64,000 nucleotides of DNA from NCBI GenBank assembly GCA_944323595.1, contig CALUTF010000001.1, forward strand, positions 1 to 64,000, written 5' to 3'. Below the pieces are notes generated by a model. The model was not told the origin of the DNA. It saw only the letters and a program-made list of their open reading frames with translations, and did no database searches. This stretch comes from Candidatus Gastranaerophilales bacterium (GTDB taxonomy: Bacteria > Cyanobacteriota > Vampirovibrionia > Gastranaerophilales > Gastranaerophilaceae). Positions 55,506 to 64,000 of this stretch are shown here, piece after piece; the first letter of the stretch is position 1, and every line of letters begins with the position of its first letter. A program made the translations under genes and the position numbers.

Positions 55506-56225
55506 TTATTCACATTGTTTTGTAATTCCCAAATCATCACATAAAATTATTGTAATATCTTCTCCTGCTTTTGCGTGATAATTCAACCCCGGTGTAATAA
55601 GCCCTGTAATCAAACCTACAGTAGTACCGACAGGAATACCTATAGCATAGCCCACACCGAGTTTTGCAGGATTCGGGATAAAAGCAAATCCGGTACCAGC
55701 ACCGGCGCCAACAACACCCAGCCCCAAAGTCCACGCAGCAAGTTTCCCTGCAGTATGCCAAGGACCTTCTTTAAGTGAACCGTCTTTTGTACAAGGTTTG
55801 GCAGACATCTCAATCGCTGTCCCGTCAGGAAGTACAAGACATTCAAAATTCAGATATACACGGGTATTTTTATTAGGAATTCTTTTTTGTTCAATTTTTA
55901 TAACAGTTGCAACAACCTTTGAACAAGCAGGAATTAACAGTGTACCCTCCTGTGTATAAATACTTTCAGGCACGGTAAAATTAACCCGTTCGCCGACTTT
56001 TGCGCATTCTGACCAGAATTTACAATCAAATATAACCTTGAAAGCATTACCTTTACAAATAATGTTGCGTAAATTTGTAATGACTACCTGATTATTAAGA
56101 GCACCTTTTTCGCAGAACATGTGTTCATAAGCCATCGGGCATTCATTTTCCTGCATCAGACAGGGTTCGGCAAATACCTGCAAACCAAATAATATTAAAC
56201 AAAATAAAGCAACTAATTTTTTCAT
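55506..56225 (-). CDS. Exported cysteine-rich protein with glycine-rich C-terminus
   Basis: 239 residues from the ATG at 56225. A signal peptide (MKKLVALFCLILFGLQVFA) precedes EPCLMQENECPM. A beta-rich domain follows with GTLLIPACSKVVATVIKIEQKRIPN and LNFECLVLPDGTAIEMSAKPC, a pattern also seen in periplasmic proteins of type IV secretion/TrbI-like folds, although too weak for assignment. The C-terminal half has a Gly-rich, transmembrane-like stretch (LGVVGAGAGTGFAF, GIPVGTTVGLITGLI). Eight or more Cys suggest disulphides. Confidence 0.65.
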   Translation of the reverse strand: MKKLVALFCLILFGLQVFAEPCLMQENECPMAYEHMFCEKGALNNQVVITNLRNIICKGNAFKVIFDCKFWSECAKVGERVNFTVPESIYTQEGTLLIPACSKVVATVIKIEQKRIPNKNTRVYLNFECLVLPDGTAIEMSAKPCTKDGSLKEGPWHTAGKLAAWTLGLGVVGAGAGTGFAFIPNPAKLGVGYAIGIPVGTTVGLITGLITPGLNYHAKAGEDITIILCDDLGITKQCE

Positions 56226-56293
56226 ACATATAGTATTAAAAAAATTGAAAAAAAAACGCATTAACCACTACGGCTAAATATCAAAGTGAATAA

Positions 56294-57934
56294 TTATATT
56301 TCCTGCGACAAACAGTCAATCCCGCCAAAAGACTGTAAAAATTGCTTGGTAGAAACAAAATACATTTTATCAATTCCTGCTTTTTGAAAATATTCCTGTA
56401 TCTTAGAGTTTAGTTCCGGATAATCTGATTTGTTTGTTATGTAAAAAGTTTCGCCTTTCGGAGAAGTTCCACCGATGCCATTCATGTAGTTTATAGACAG
56501 TGAATTATCCGCATCAAAACTTGGGATTTTTACAATTTTATAACCTTTTTCCGTAAGTTTTTGTTCTGCAGCTTCTCTAATTCCTGCACTTTTTTCGTTT
56601 AACGATTCCAGTCTTGCTATCAATTCCTGTTTGGTTGTATCGTCCATATTCTTTATATTGGTTTCTTTTAAAATCTTTATACCCTCCGCATAATCCGGCA
56701 CCGCAATTTCACCGTTGTGCAGAGGTCTGTACAGCATATCAATATGAAAATCATATTGCGGAATAAATGTTATGTTTTCCTGAGCAATCCCGAGGTCTTC
56801 GGCTATCTGCTTTTGGGCAAGTTCAATATTTTCCTCTTCATATTCATCAATTTTCATAGCTCTTAAAGTGTACCATATTGTTTCATCACCTATTATTGCA
56901 GCCGGAGTGCCGTCAGCAAGACATGTATTCAGGACATTACCGCCCTCCAGATAACTTTTGGAATAAACCTTATCTTTGTCCTGTACATTTTTTTCAAACG
57001 GCTGTTGAAACATTGCAGCATTACCCTGTGTTGCTTTGGAAATATTTTTCCTGTCCGTAATACTATATTTACGATTTAGTTTATCCGATTGAACAAAGTC
57101 AGCTATAGATTCTGTCGGGATAACCATTTTACCGTCAGCACGCCGGACGCCGTAATCTTCCAGCCACCAGCCGCTATTCATGTGAATTTCTTCAACCTCA
57201 AATCCGACTTCTTTACCTATAGTCCTGACTTCATCTATAATTGTTTTCATTTGCTTTGCCCGTTCAGTTTCAGATTCTGGCGGTGCAAATGTGATTTTAC
57301 TTATTTGTCTGTCAAGACCTTCTGACCAGCTGGCAGTCTTTCTATTTTCACCTGAAGCCATTTTTCTGTGCACAACCGGTGTTTCCGTGTATGTACCGTC
57401 TTCATTTTTCACACGATTGTATTTCTCTATGTAATATTCATCACCTGTTTCTACATTCAAATTTGAATAATCAACATTCACAACAAATGAATTGTTTCCT
57501 TTTATCTTTCTGTTATGCTGCCGCTGCTGCGCCGGAGTCATTGACACTGTGTTTACATCCTGACTTTTATCTATATAAGAAAAATTTTCAACTTCATCTA
57601 TAATATCTGCATTTACCGTGCCAAACAATCTATTATCCAGTTCTTTTTTTATTGACCCGTCTTTTATTTTCTCTATTAGCGTCTGTAATTCATCATTATC
57701 AATAATTCCGTTACCTTTTGATTGTTCAATTGTGTTGTCTGCAATACTCAAAAGCTTATTCATCAAATCAAGTTCATTTTGCTGAACAATACCATCTCCA
57801 TTATCCACCGCCTGCCATACTGAATTAAACAGCTTATTATCATACTGTTTTGATAAGTTTTCCCAGCTGTCTTTTGCTTTAATATCAATTTTATTTAATT
57901 TTGAATTGTCGTTATTGTGGAGTGAAAAATCCAT
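56294..57934 (-). CDS. Peptidyl-arginine/agmatine deiminase-like enzyme with EF-hand-like repeats
   Basis: 546 residues. Two EF-hand-like loops (VDNGDGIVQQNE ending at 54, and SKGNGIIDNDE ending at 82) precede a domain with all the guanidine-modifying enzyme signatures: WWLEDYG (Asp260), EGGN at 330-333, HID (His397, Asp399) and GGIDCLSQE (Cys541). In agmatine and porphyromonad-type arginine deiminases the matching motifs are WxRDxGP, EGGN, HxD and GGIHCxTQ. The expected chemistry is guanidine hydrolysis to citrulline or a related ureido product. The loops lack Asp at position 1, so Ca2+ binding is uncertain. GAGG precedes the ATG. There is no signal peptide. Neither free agmatine nor protein substrate can be chosen. 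Confidence 0.72.
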   Translation of the reverse strand: MDFSLHNNDNSKLNKIDIKAKDSWENLSKQYDNKLFNSVWQAVDNGDGIVQQNELDLMNKLLSIADNTIEQSKGNGIIDNDELQTLIEKIKDGSIKKELDNRLFGTVNADIIDEVENFSYIDKSQDVNTVSMTPAQQRQHNRKIKGNNSFVVNVDYSNLNVETGDEYYIEKYNRVKNEDGTYTETPVVHRKMASGENRKTASWSEGLDRQISKITFAPPESETERAKQMKTIIDEVRTIGKEVGFEVEEIHMNSGWWLEDYGVRRADGKMVIPTESIADFVQSDKLNRKYSITDRKNISKATQGNAAMFQQPFEKNVQDKDKVYSKSYLEGGNVLNTCLADGTPAAIIGDETIWYTLRAMKIDEYEEENIELAQKQIAEDLGIAQENITFIPQYDFHIDMLYRPLHNGEIAVPDYAEGIKILKETNIKNMDDTTKQELIARLESLNEKSAGIREAAEQKLTEKGYKIVKIPSFDADNSLSINYMNGIGGTSPKGETFYITNKSDYPELNSKIQEYFQKAGIDKMYFVSTKQFLQSFGGIDCLSQEI

Positions 57935-58062
57935 AACTAAAAGCCTCTATGTTTTTATAAAGAATTTTTCAAAAAAATTTTTTCGACAGTTTTTTAATTT
58001 GTTACATTAATTTACACAGGATAAAAAGGAAATTCCGCTGCAGTAAAGTTTTCGCCATTTTT

Positions 58063-59103
58063 TTAATTTTCAGGTACAATTGCAACTTTAATACAATTAT
58101 CCTCTTTATTTTCAAAAAGCCTGTAAGCCTCAACAATATTATCCAGAGAAAAAGTATGCGTAACAAGAAAATCAGTAGAAATTTTACCCGCCGCAATAAG
58201 TTCAAGAATTTTATCACAATGAACAGCATCAACGCCGCCAGTTTTGAAAATAAGATTTTTACCATACATATCAGGCAATGGAATTGTCTGTGGTTTTTCA
58301 TACATTGCAACAACTGCAACTATAGCATTCGGACGTGCAATTTTCCATGACATCTCAAGGGTATTTTCTCCGCCTGCAGCCTCTATAACTCCGTCAGCAC
58401 CTCTATTTTTTGTTAATAATTTAATCTCTTTTTCAATATCACATTTTTCAGGATTAAAGAAGTAATCTGCAAGCTTATTTCTCCGCGCAACATCAAGACG
58501 ATTTTCATTAAAGTCAATAGCAATAACTTTTCCGGCCCCGAGAACTTTTGCACACTCCATAGCACACATCCCAACAGGTCCTGAACCCATAACAGCAATT
58601 GTATCACCCTGTTTTATTTCACAAAGTTCAGCCCCCCAGTAACCGCTTGCAAGAATATCCCCGACGAATAATGCAGATTTATCGCTTACATTGTCCGGAA
58701 TCTTACTCAAACTGCAATCTGCAAAAGGGATTCTTGAATATTCCGCATGCCCGCCGTCAATACGGCATCCAAGTTCCCAGCCGCCATTGATACAGTTATT
58801 GATAAAACCTCTTTTACAAAAATAGCATTCCCCGCAAAAAGTTATACAATTAACAGAAACTCTGTCTCCGATTTTTAAATTTTTAACATCATCTCCGAGC
58901 TCCACAACTTCACCGACATATTCATGCCCGAGCACCGTATCAGGAACAGCACGCGGCACTGCGCCATGCATAATATGTAAATCACTCGTACAGATTGACG
59001 CCATTGTAACCTTTATAACCGCATCACGCCGGTCCTGAATTTTAGGAATTTCTTTTTCAACAAGTTCAATACGACCGTTTTTATGACATACCAGAGCTTT
59101 CAT
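58063..59103 (-). CDS. Zinc-dependent MDR alcohol/polyol dehydrogenase
   Basis: 346 residues. Catalytic zinc ligands are Cys in ASICTSDLHI and the GHEYVGEV motif. The structural zinc site is CGECYFCKRGFINNC. The cofactor loop is VMGSGPVGMCAMECAK, with Asp in IAIDFNENR favouring NAD(H). It reduces or oxidises an alcohol such as a polyol or a short secondary alcohol. AAGGAGGGG precedes the ATG. Monocistronic. Confidence 0.9.
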   Translation of the reverse strand: MKALVCHKNGRIELVEKEIPKIQDRRDAVIKVTMASICTSDLHIMHGAVPRAVPDTVLGHEYVGEVVELGDDVKNLKIGDRVSVNCITFCGECYFCKRGFINNCINGGWELGCRIDGGHAEYSRIPFADCSLSKIPDNVSDKSALFVGDILASGYWGAELCEIKQGDTIAVMGSGPVGMCAMECAKVLGAGKVIAIDFNENRLDVARRNKLADYFFNPEKCDIEKEIKLLTKNRGADGVIEAAGGENTLEMSWKIARPNAIVAVVAMYEKPQTIPLPDMYGKNLIFKTGGVDAVHCDKILELIAAGKISTDFLVTHTFSLDNIVEAYRLFENKEDNCIKVAIVPEN

Positions 59104-59229
59104 TTACCCGCCCCTCCTTACCTGAAATAATTATACAGGAAAAAAATTAACAAAAAATGCTAGAAAATTAGAGGGTTAAAAAGCACTGAAAAAAAGTTTA
59201 TACTTCACAATAAGGAAAGGAGTACGCCA

Positions 59230-59472
59230 ATGCATAATACAGATGATAAAGAAAAAGAAACACTTAAGGAAAAGGCTGAACACGCCGCAGATAAAGTAAA
59301 AGAGAAAGCTGCTGACTTAAAAGAAGATGTAAAAAAAGGAATGGAAACAGCAAAAGAAAAAGCTGAACACTTAAAAGAAAATATGAAAGAAGATGTCCAC
59401 AAAACAAAAGTAAAAATAGCAGAAAGTGCAGATAAAGTAAAAGAAAAAATGCACCACGACAAACACACTTAA
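59230..59472 (+). CDS. LEA-like amphipathic repeat protein
   Basis: 80 residues, almost wholly Lys, Glu, Ala, Asp, His and Met, with repeating 11-residue-like units (AEHAADKVKEKAADLKEDVKK, AEHLKENMKEDVHK, AESADKVKEKM). This matches LEA group 3/YtxH-type stress proteins that fold on drying or on membranes. GGAAAGGAG precedes the ATG. A terminator follows 10 bp after the stop. The function is inferred from composition. Confidence 0.75.
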   Translation: MHNTDDKEKETLKEKAEHAADKVKEKAADLKEDVKKGMETAKEKAEHLKENMKEDVHKTKVKIAESADKVKEKMHHDKHT

Positions 59473-59481
59473 CACAAAACT

Positions 59482-59515
59482 ACCCTCTGAGGTAATATCC
59501 TCAGGGGGATTTTTG
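59482..59515 (+). terminator. Terminator of the LEA-like gene
   Basis: CCCTCTGAGG, a TAATAT loop and CCTCAGGGGG are followed by ATTTTT. Confidence 0.85.
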
Positions 59516-59640
59516 TATTATAAATTGTAAAAAAATACTTAACAAATTGACAAAAAACTGCCTTGATGGCATTTAATATGGTAAAATAAAGCTGTTTAAG
59601 GGGTTAAATAAGTATAAAAAATTATAAAGGAGTTTATCAC

Positions 59641-60912
59641 ATGAGGATTGCACCTGTCAATTTTAACACACAAAATTACAGCAATAAGAAAATTTCGCAG
59701 CAAAAAACAAATCCGTCACAAAATACTCATCTTTCATATCAGACAAAACCGCAGTCAACACCGGCATTCGGTTCATCTATGATAGAAGACATGTACTATT
59801 ATATGATAAGGACACTGAATAACCGTAGAGAACAGCAGAGAAAAGAACAAATCCGTCAGGTTGAGAAAAAAATTCAGGATGATACTGCAATCCTTGCCCA
59901 AAGACTCGGCGTATCAAAAGAAGAAGCCGAACAACGCTACAATGAATATATTGCACTTGGCGGACTGCCATACAAAGGAAGCGGCAAAGAAGTCGGACTT
60001 AACCGGATTATGGGGTATTCACAGGAAAAACTTGATTTGATTAGAGACGGTGTAACCCCGATTGTTATGCAGGTTAAGGCAACAAGAGACGGGGAAGAAT
60101 TACCTGAAGATATAGTAGTTCCAAACGGCATCCTTCTGTACGGACCGACAGGTACAGGAAAAAGCTATATGGCCGACGCATTTTTGGAGCATGCACGCCA
60201 GAAAGATTCTTTGATAAAGACAAAAGAGATTAATGTCCCATGGTATTTAGGCGATACCGATGAAAATATTGACTTAATTTGTTACCCGTTTGAAGAAGCT
60301 AAAAAGAAACACAAAGAAGACGGCAGCCATACAATAATACTTTTAAATAATATAGACGGTTTATTTGATACCCCAAATATAGAATTGTTAGAAGGAGAAT
60401 TTGAATACCAGACAAGAACCCCCGCAAAAGACGGAATCACCTGGATTGCAACGACTAATAACGTTCAGGCATTTCCGCGGTGGATGTTTGACCCTGCACG
60501 CTACGGAATAGATGTCAAACTTGACAGAGTCGCATCTGATATTGAAAAATCAGCGACCCTCAGCTATTTCATTGCTGCACAGGACAGAAAAGATTTAACA
60601 AACCACGATTTAATTTTAGACAAAATGAATAATAACGGTATTAAATTTTATCCGCCGGAAATAAAAGCTGTAATGGATATTGTTAACTCTAAATTATCAA
60701 AGCGTGACCATGGTAACTGGGAACGAGGATATTACAGAGCACCCGTAAAAAATGAAGATGTCTTTGAAGCTATAGATTCCTATCTTAACAACAAAAATTA
60801 TAAATTACTTTATGAATCTGATAACAAAAGTGCAGATAAAAAAATTGATCATTCAAAAGATGAAGTTTATATCGCAAGAAAAAGGGGATATTATGATAAG
60901 TTTGATGAATAA
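59641..60912 (+). CDS. AAA+ ATPase with N-terminal P-A-F-G motif
   Basis: 423 residues. A disordered, Asn/Gln/Ser-rich N-terminus ends in TPAFG at 40-44. The AAA+ core has Walker A YGPTGTGKS (about 166-174), a Walker B-like IILLNNID in which the usual Asp-Glu is replaced, sensor 1 ATTNN, and a lid region with DPARYGIDVKLDRV. The missing Walker B acidic pair suggests altered or impaired hydrolysis. AAGGAG precedes the ATG. The next gene starts inside its 3' end and is a related but P-loop-less AAA protein, suggesting a heteromeric ring. Confidence 0.78.
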   Translation: MRIAPVNFNTQNYSNKKISQQKTNPSQNTHLSYQTKPQSTPAFGSSMIEDMYYYMIRTLNNRREQQRKEQIRQVEKKIQDDTAILAQRLGVSKEEAEQRYNEYIALGGLPYKGSGKEVGLNRIMGYSQEKLDLIRDGVTPIVMQVKATRDGEELPEDIVVPNGILLYGPTGTGKSYMADAFLEHARQKDSLIKTKEINVPWYLGDTDENIDLICYPFEEAKKKHKEDGSHTIILLNNIDGLFDTPNIELLEGEFEYQTRTPAKDGITWIATTNNVQAFPRWMFDPARYGIDVKLDRVASDIEKSATLSYFIAAQDRKDLTNHDLILDKMNNNGIKFYPPEIKAVMDIVNSKLSKRDHGNWERGYYRAPVKNEDVFEAIDSYLNNKNYKLLYESDNKSADKKIDHSKDEVYIARKRGYYDKFDE

Positions 60913-62128
60913 CTATCCAATTGCTCCGCAAAGAAACTTTACAGCAAGACGAAATCACAATACACAATTAACACATCAATTCACAGATGAATCCCGTCAA
61001 ATGTCAACAGGGGCTAAAATCGGAACATATTCGGGAGTCGGACTTGCAGGAATTTTATGCCTTACCAACCGCAAAAAAATTGCAAAAGCAGCATTCTCAT
61101 TTAAAAATGCTGTGGCGGAGGGTATTTCAGATTTCTTTAATTCTTCAGACTTAAAACAAGTAAACATCAGTAAGTATAAAGATGTAAATCTAAAACAACA
61201 CGCAAAAAAACTGTTTTTAAATCGTTTTATAAATCCTATAAAAAATCCGAATATTGTTGAAACAAATACCGGTAGGAATGTTCAAGTTACACAAAGATTT
61301 ACACCGGACAATGGATATCTGGTGTACGGACCTGATTCAAAGGCTAAGGAAGAACATTTCAACTGGGTATTAAAAGAACTTCAAGATGCAGGAGTCGAAG
61401 TCATTGATGCAGGAAAAGGCAAATCTATAAAAGACGCTCATATGGATATATATAAAGCCTGGTGGAATATGTGGAAGAATAATTCTGATAAAGAATTTTT
61501 ACAAAACGGTAAATATAAAGCTTTTGTTGTACGTGATTTGGATGAGTTTCCTATTTCGACAGGCTTTTTAAAAGATTCGCCTGATTCAAATGACTGCTGC
61601 AAAAAACACGGGATAATGTTAATTTATTCCTGTAAAAATCCTGACAATATTGATCCGGCAGTTATACGTGCCGGCAGAGTAGATTTGGAATGTTTACCGG
61701 AACCGAATGCAGATGAACCGTTGGAGATTTGGAAAAAATATCTTAATTTTGCGATAAATGAACCGGCAGCACTCGCACACAGATGTGTGGAATCCGCAAA
61801 AGAAATTCTCTCTAAAAGAGGAGCCTCCGCTATAGATGAAATGGGAGATTCACTCAAATATTCCGTACCATATCAACATCCATTAATAGATGCCTCTCTT
61901 GAAAAATGGCAGAAATATGTTACAGCAACTTCGCAAAACCCGCATCTTAGCTGCGTGCAAAATGAACTATTCAGGGCTTTAAGCATAGCTATTGATAATT
62001 GCAGATATTCAGAAACTAAGATGCAAAAATTCCGTAAAATTGTAAAAATGACCGAAGAAATTATGCCAAAAGATAAATTAAACGAATGGAAATCAGTTGT
62101 TAACAAAATAGAAAAAGGCAAAATATAA
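60893..62128 (+). CDS. Degenerate AAA-like partner protein
   Basis: 411 residues from the ATG at 60893, with AAAAGGGG upstream; it overlaps the preceding AAA+ gene by 20 bp. The N-terminus reads NNYPIAPQRNFTARRN, and a hydrophobic segment (IGTYSGVGLAGILCL) follows at about 36-52. The AAA fold is traceable: YLVYGPDSKAKEEHF stands where Walker A GPxGxGKT should be, FVVRDLDEFP where Walker B should be, and IDPAVIRAGRVDLECLPEPN matches the AAA R-finger/second-region segment. ATP binding is thus unlikely. Length and order imply a structural or regulatory subunit. Confidence 0.7.
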   Translation: MISLMNNYPIAPQRNFTARRNHNTQLTHQFTDESRQMSTGAKIGTYSGVGLAGILCLTNRKKIAKAAFSFKNAVAEGISDFFNSSDLKQVNISKYKDVNLKQHAKKLFLNRFINPIKNPNIVETNTGRNVQVTQRFTPDNGYLVYGPDSKAKEEHFNWVLKELQDAGVEVIDAGKGKSIKDAHMDIYKAWWNMWKNNSDKEFLQNGKYKAFVVRDLDEFPISTGFLKDSPDSNDCCKKHGIMLIYSCKNPDNIDPAVIRAGRVDLECLPEPNADEPLEIWKKYLNFAINEPAALAHRCVESAKEILSKRGASAIDEMGDSLKYSVPYQHPLIDASLEKWQKYVTATSQNPHLSCVQNELFRALSIAIDNCRYSETKMQKFRKIVKMTEEIMPKDKLNEWKSVVNKIEKGKI

Positions 62129-62140
62129 TAAGGGGTTAAT

Positions 62141-63172
62141 ATGAAAATAACAGCAATATCTGCAAATAATAATTATAATAAACCTGTATTCAAAGGACAC
62201 TCCATAACATATCATAAAGAGCGTGCTTCAATGTATACTACAGAAGAAAAATTCTATCTGCCTCCACGCTTGATAACTTTGATGCCTCCGGCATATTATG
62301 CAAAAGACGCCACAGTTTATATCGCATCCCCGTTTGAAATAGTATCGGAAGAAAATCTCAACAATCATAATTATCTTCAGAGAAATGACCTCTTTCTAAA
62401 CCAGATAAAAAAAGATTATCGTAACGGCTACTTCAATTTTGCAAGCAACGCAACAGAAGAAATAAACTTCCTTACAGTACTGCGTGATGACGCAAAAAAA
62501 CGCTACGACAGAAACAAAGAATTAATTACCCGCTACGACGAACGCAAAGATACAGAAAATTTTGCCAATGACGAGGCTCGCGAAAAATATAATGAACGCA
62601 AAACCAAAAATGAAGTTCTCGCAAAACAGGAAAAACAACAGATTGACAGTTTGAATAAACAAATTGAAACAGCAAAAGAACGTTATGAACTGCTTCTGCC
62701 TTTAGACAAAATCGGAGGAGATAAAAACTATTTGATGCGGATGGAAAGTTATGTAAAAAATGACATATCTAATGAAAAATATTCTATAAAACGCCACAAA
62801 GAAAACATCGCAGGTATAGTCGAAGAATTCAAAGAAACACGCAGACTTTATGACAAAAAAATAGACAGGATAAACAGAACTGCAAATCACGAACCTAATC
62901 CGGACACAAAAAAATTACAGGAACGTGTAAAAATCCGCAGAGATGAACGTATTAAAATCCTGAACGAAGAATTCAAGGCAAAGAAAGCCGAACTTGCACG
63001 ACAAATTCAAATGGAAAAAGGTGCAATAAAAGAGTGTGAACGTAAAATAGACGGCTATAATGACCGTCTGCAAAGTATGTATAAAGAGTTTGCCGAACTC
63101 GACAGACAGCTTGATGCAGCTTATTCAAAAGTAGATGCATTTTACAGAAAAAATTATCCTGACTGGCTATAA
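62141..63172 (+). CDS. Coiled-coil protein with N-terminal F-K-G motif
   Basis: 343 residues. It opens MKITAISANNNYNKPVFKG, giving an F-x-G tag at residues 17-19. Residues about 100-340 are a long charged helical region, strongly predicted as coiled coil (NERKTKNEVLAKQEKQQIDS, RIKILNEEFKAKKAELARQI, DRQLDAAYSKVDAFYRKN). AAGGGG precedes the ATG, 12 bp after the pseudo-AAA stop. Third gene of the operon; a scaffold or filament role is inferred. Confidence 0.75.
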   Translation: MKITAISANNNYNKPVFKGHSITYHKERASMYTTEEKFYLPPRLITLMPPAYYAKDATVYIASPFEIVSEENLNNHNYLQRNDLFLNQIKKDYRNGYFNFASNATEEINFLTVLRDDAKKRYDRNKELITRYDERKDTENFANDEAREKYNERKTKNEVLAKQEKQQIDSLNKQIETAKERYELLLPLDKIGGDKNYLMRMESYVKNDISNEKYSIKRHKENIAGIVEEFKETRRLYDKKIDRINRTANHEPNPDTKKLQERVKIRRDERIKILNEEFKAKKAELARQIQMEKGAIKECERKIDGYNDRLQSMYKEFAELDRQLDAAYSKVDAFYRKNYPDWL

Positions 63173-63208
63173 CAAATACGGATTTAATGGTGTAATCTCT
63201 TTGGTTGA

Positions 63209-63236
63209 TTGTAATTTCCATAATTTATAATATAAT
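63209..63236 (+). promoter_or_regulatory. Promoter of Mur-ligase gene, start-proximal -10
   Basis: TTGTAA, 16 bp, TATAAT (63231-63236), ending 6 nt before the ATG at 63243; a second TATAAT overlaps at 63226. No Shine-Dalgarno is present, so the message is probably leaderless. Confidence 0.5.
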
Positions 63237-63242
63237 AATTGT

Positions 63243-64000
63243 ATGGATTTTTGGAATTTAGAAAGAATCAAAGAAGCAGCAGGAGAGCTAAAGACGTACA
63301 ATTTTCCCGAAAATTGGACTGCAACGGGCTTGAGAATATGGCACGAAGCTTTTCGCGACCGTAATATGATAGTGATGCGGGAAGACGGAGAAGAACGCGG
63401 GGCTTTCAAAAAAAATATCGACCCCATTTTGCGGCAAATTTCGGCATTTGTAACCAGCAATGCTGAAAATTATCTTTCTTACGGTATTCCGATTATAGAA
63501 GTAAAAGATACAAATAAGTTTATTGTAGATTTAGGTAAATACATAAGAGAACATTTCAACGGTAAAATTATAGCAATCACGGGAAGTTCCGGCAAATCAA
63601 CCACTACAAGAATGCTCTATGATGCACTTTATGAATACGGAGCCTGCGCAAATCTTACTCAGGAAAATACCGTCCACGGCATATCATGGCACATGACAAA
63701 CTTTTCCACAGACGTAAAATACTGGGTTATAGAATCCTCCATCGGCAGAGGTGCGATGACCATTCCGGATATTGCAATAGTCACAAATGTTGCGCCGGTT
63801 CACCTTGCCAAAAATCAAACCATAGCCGACATTGCAAAAGCTAAAGCCAGAACATTTGATACAATGGCGGCAGGCAAAACCGCAATCTTATGCAAAGAAA
63901 CAGAATGTTTTGATATTTTTGAAAACGCTGCGAAAGCAAAAAATTTAAAAATCATAACCGTTGGCTTAACAGAAGATTGTGACGTCACAATATCAGGAAA
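63243..64000 (+). CDS. Mur-ligase-family protein (MurF/CapB-like), partial
   Basis: The first 252 residues of an ATP-dependent ligase that runs off the window. AITGSSGKSTTTRMLYDAL is the P-loop, ESSIGRGAMTIPDIAIVTNVAPVHLAKNQ contains the metal-binding Glu and the NVxxxHL motif, and AKAKARTFDTM follows, as in the carbamylated-Lys segment. MurF joins D-Ala-D-Ala to the peptidoglycan precursor. The N-terminus, however, is not clearly the MurF UDP-binding domain, so a CapB- or cyanophycin-like ligase is possible. Start at 63243 follows a -10 by 6 nt, without Shine-Dalgarno. Confidence 0.75.
   Translation, partial: MDFWNLERIKEAAGELKTYNFPENWTATGLRIWHEAFRDRNMIVMREDGEERGAFKKNIDPILRQISAFVTSNAENYLSYGIPIIEVKDTNKFIVDLGKYIREHFNGKIIAITGSSGKSTTTRMLYDALYEYGACANLTQENTVHGISWHMTNFSTDVKYWVIESSIGRGAMTIPDIAIVTNVAPVHLAKNQTIADIAKAKARTFDTMAAGKTAILCKETECFDIFENAAKAKNLKIITVGLTEDCDVTISG

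Overview
The window is low-GC, gene-dense bacterial chromosome with short intergenic gaps, many Shine-Dalgarno-led starts and Rho-independent terminators. The gene set points to a host-associated, fermentative bacterium of the Candidatus Gastranaerophilales (Vampirovibrionia/Melainabacteria, a non-photosynthetic sister of Cyanobacteria). The reasons are inferential: several uncharacterised proteins open with a short F-x-G motif that I associate with this group, and housekeeping genes sit beside lineage-specific secreted or filamentous proteins. No 16S rRNA is present, so the placement is not proven.

Layout. 1-12 kb: an unidentified partial gene, a HemW-like radical SAM protein, then a three-gene block of a giant acidic membrane protein with a TonB-like end, a sigma-like regulator and a zinc-ribbon/STAND ATPase/TPR protein. 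Two tandem paralogous methyltransferases face it. 12-22 kb: grpE-dnaJ (no dnaK between them), a YVTN beta-propeller protein, an O-methyltransferase, rpmB, an HTH gene directly upstream of recA, and, on either side of these last two, two paralogous DT[IV]Y-repeat proteins with a Bacteroidetes-like MTSC[ST]DD motif. 22-25 kb: tmRNA (ssrA), followed by a decaying cassette: a gene split by one in-frame TAG, a four-helix membrane protein and a truncated copy of the split gene's C-terminus. 25-34 kb: a DUF2130 protein, adenine deaminase, a DHA2 exporter, an HD-domain hydrolase, a calpain-like cysteine protease, a DUF4145 protein and a GNAT enzyme. 34-43 kb: a response regulator/histidine kinase pair, a methyltransferase-UDP-xylose synthase-UDP-glucose dehydrogenase operon, a Na+:alanine symporter with an ACT protein, and a GT4 glycosyltransferase. 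43-50 kb: GH57 glucanase, a licD-tagD surface-decoration operon facing an XRE regulator with an operator-like palindrome inside the licD promoter, dUTPase, and a decayed XRE locus with dispersed repeats. 50-64 kb: alaS, tRNA-Arg(TCT), a FeoA-FeoB fusion, an EF-hand-like/peptidyl-arginine-deiminase-like protein, a zinc alcohol dehydrogenase, a LEA-like small protein, a paired AAA+/degenerate-AAA operon with a coiled-coil protein, and the start of a Mur-ligase-family gene.

The strongest candidates for undescribed biology are: (i) two eukaryote-like enzymes with intact catalytic signatures, a calpain-like protease and a PAD-like deiminase, both carrying EF-hand-like loops; (ii) a set of proteins sharing an N-terminal F-x-G tag, three of them in one AAA/pseudo-AAA operon; (iii) the paired DTIY-repeat proteins around recA with internal lipobox-like motifs; (iv) the sigma/STAND/TonB-like trio; and (v) a recurrent promoter layout placing the -10 hexamer 6-7 nt before an ATG with no Shine-Dalgarno, suggesting leaderless transcripts.
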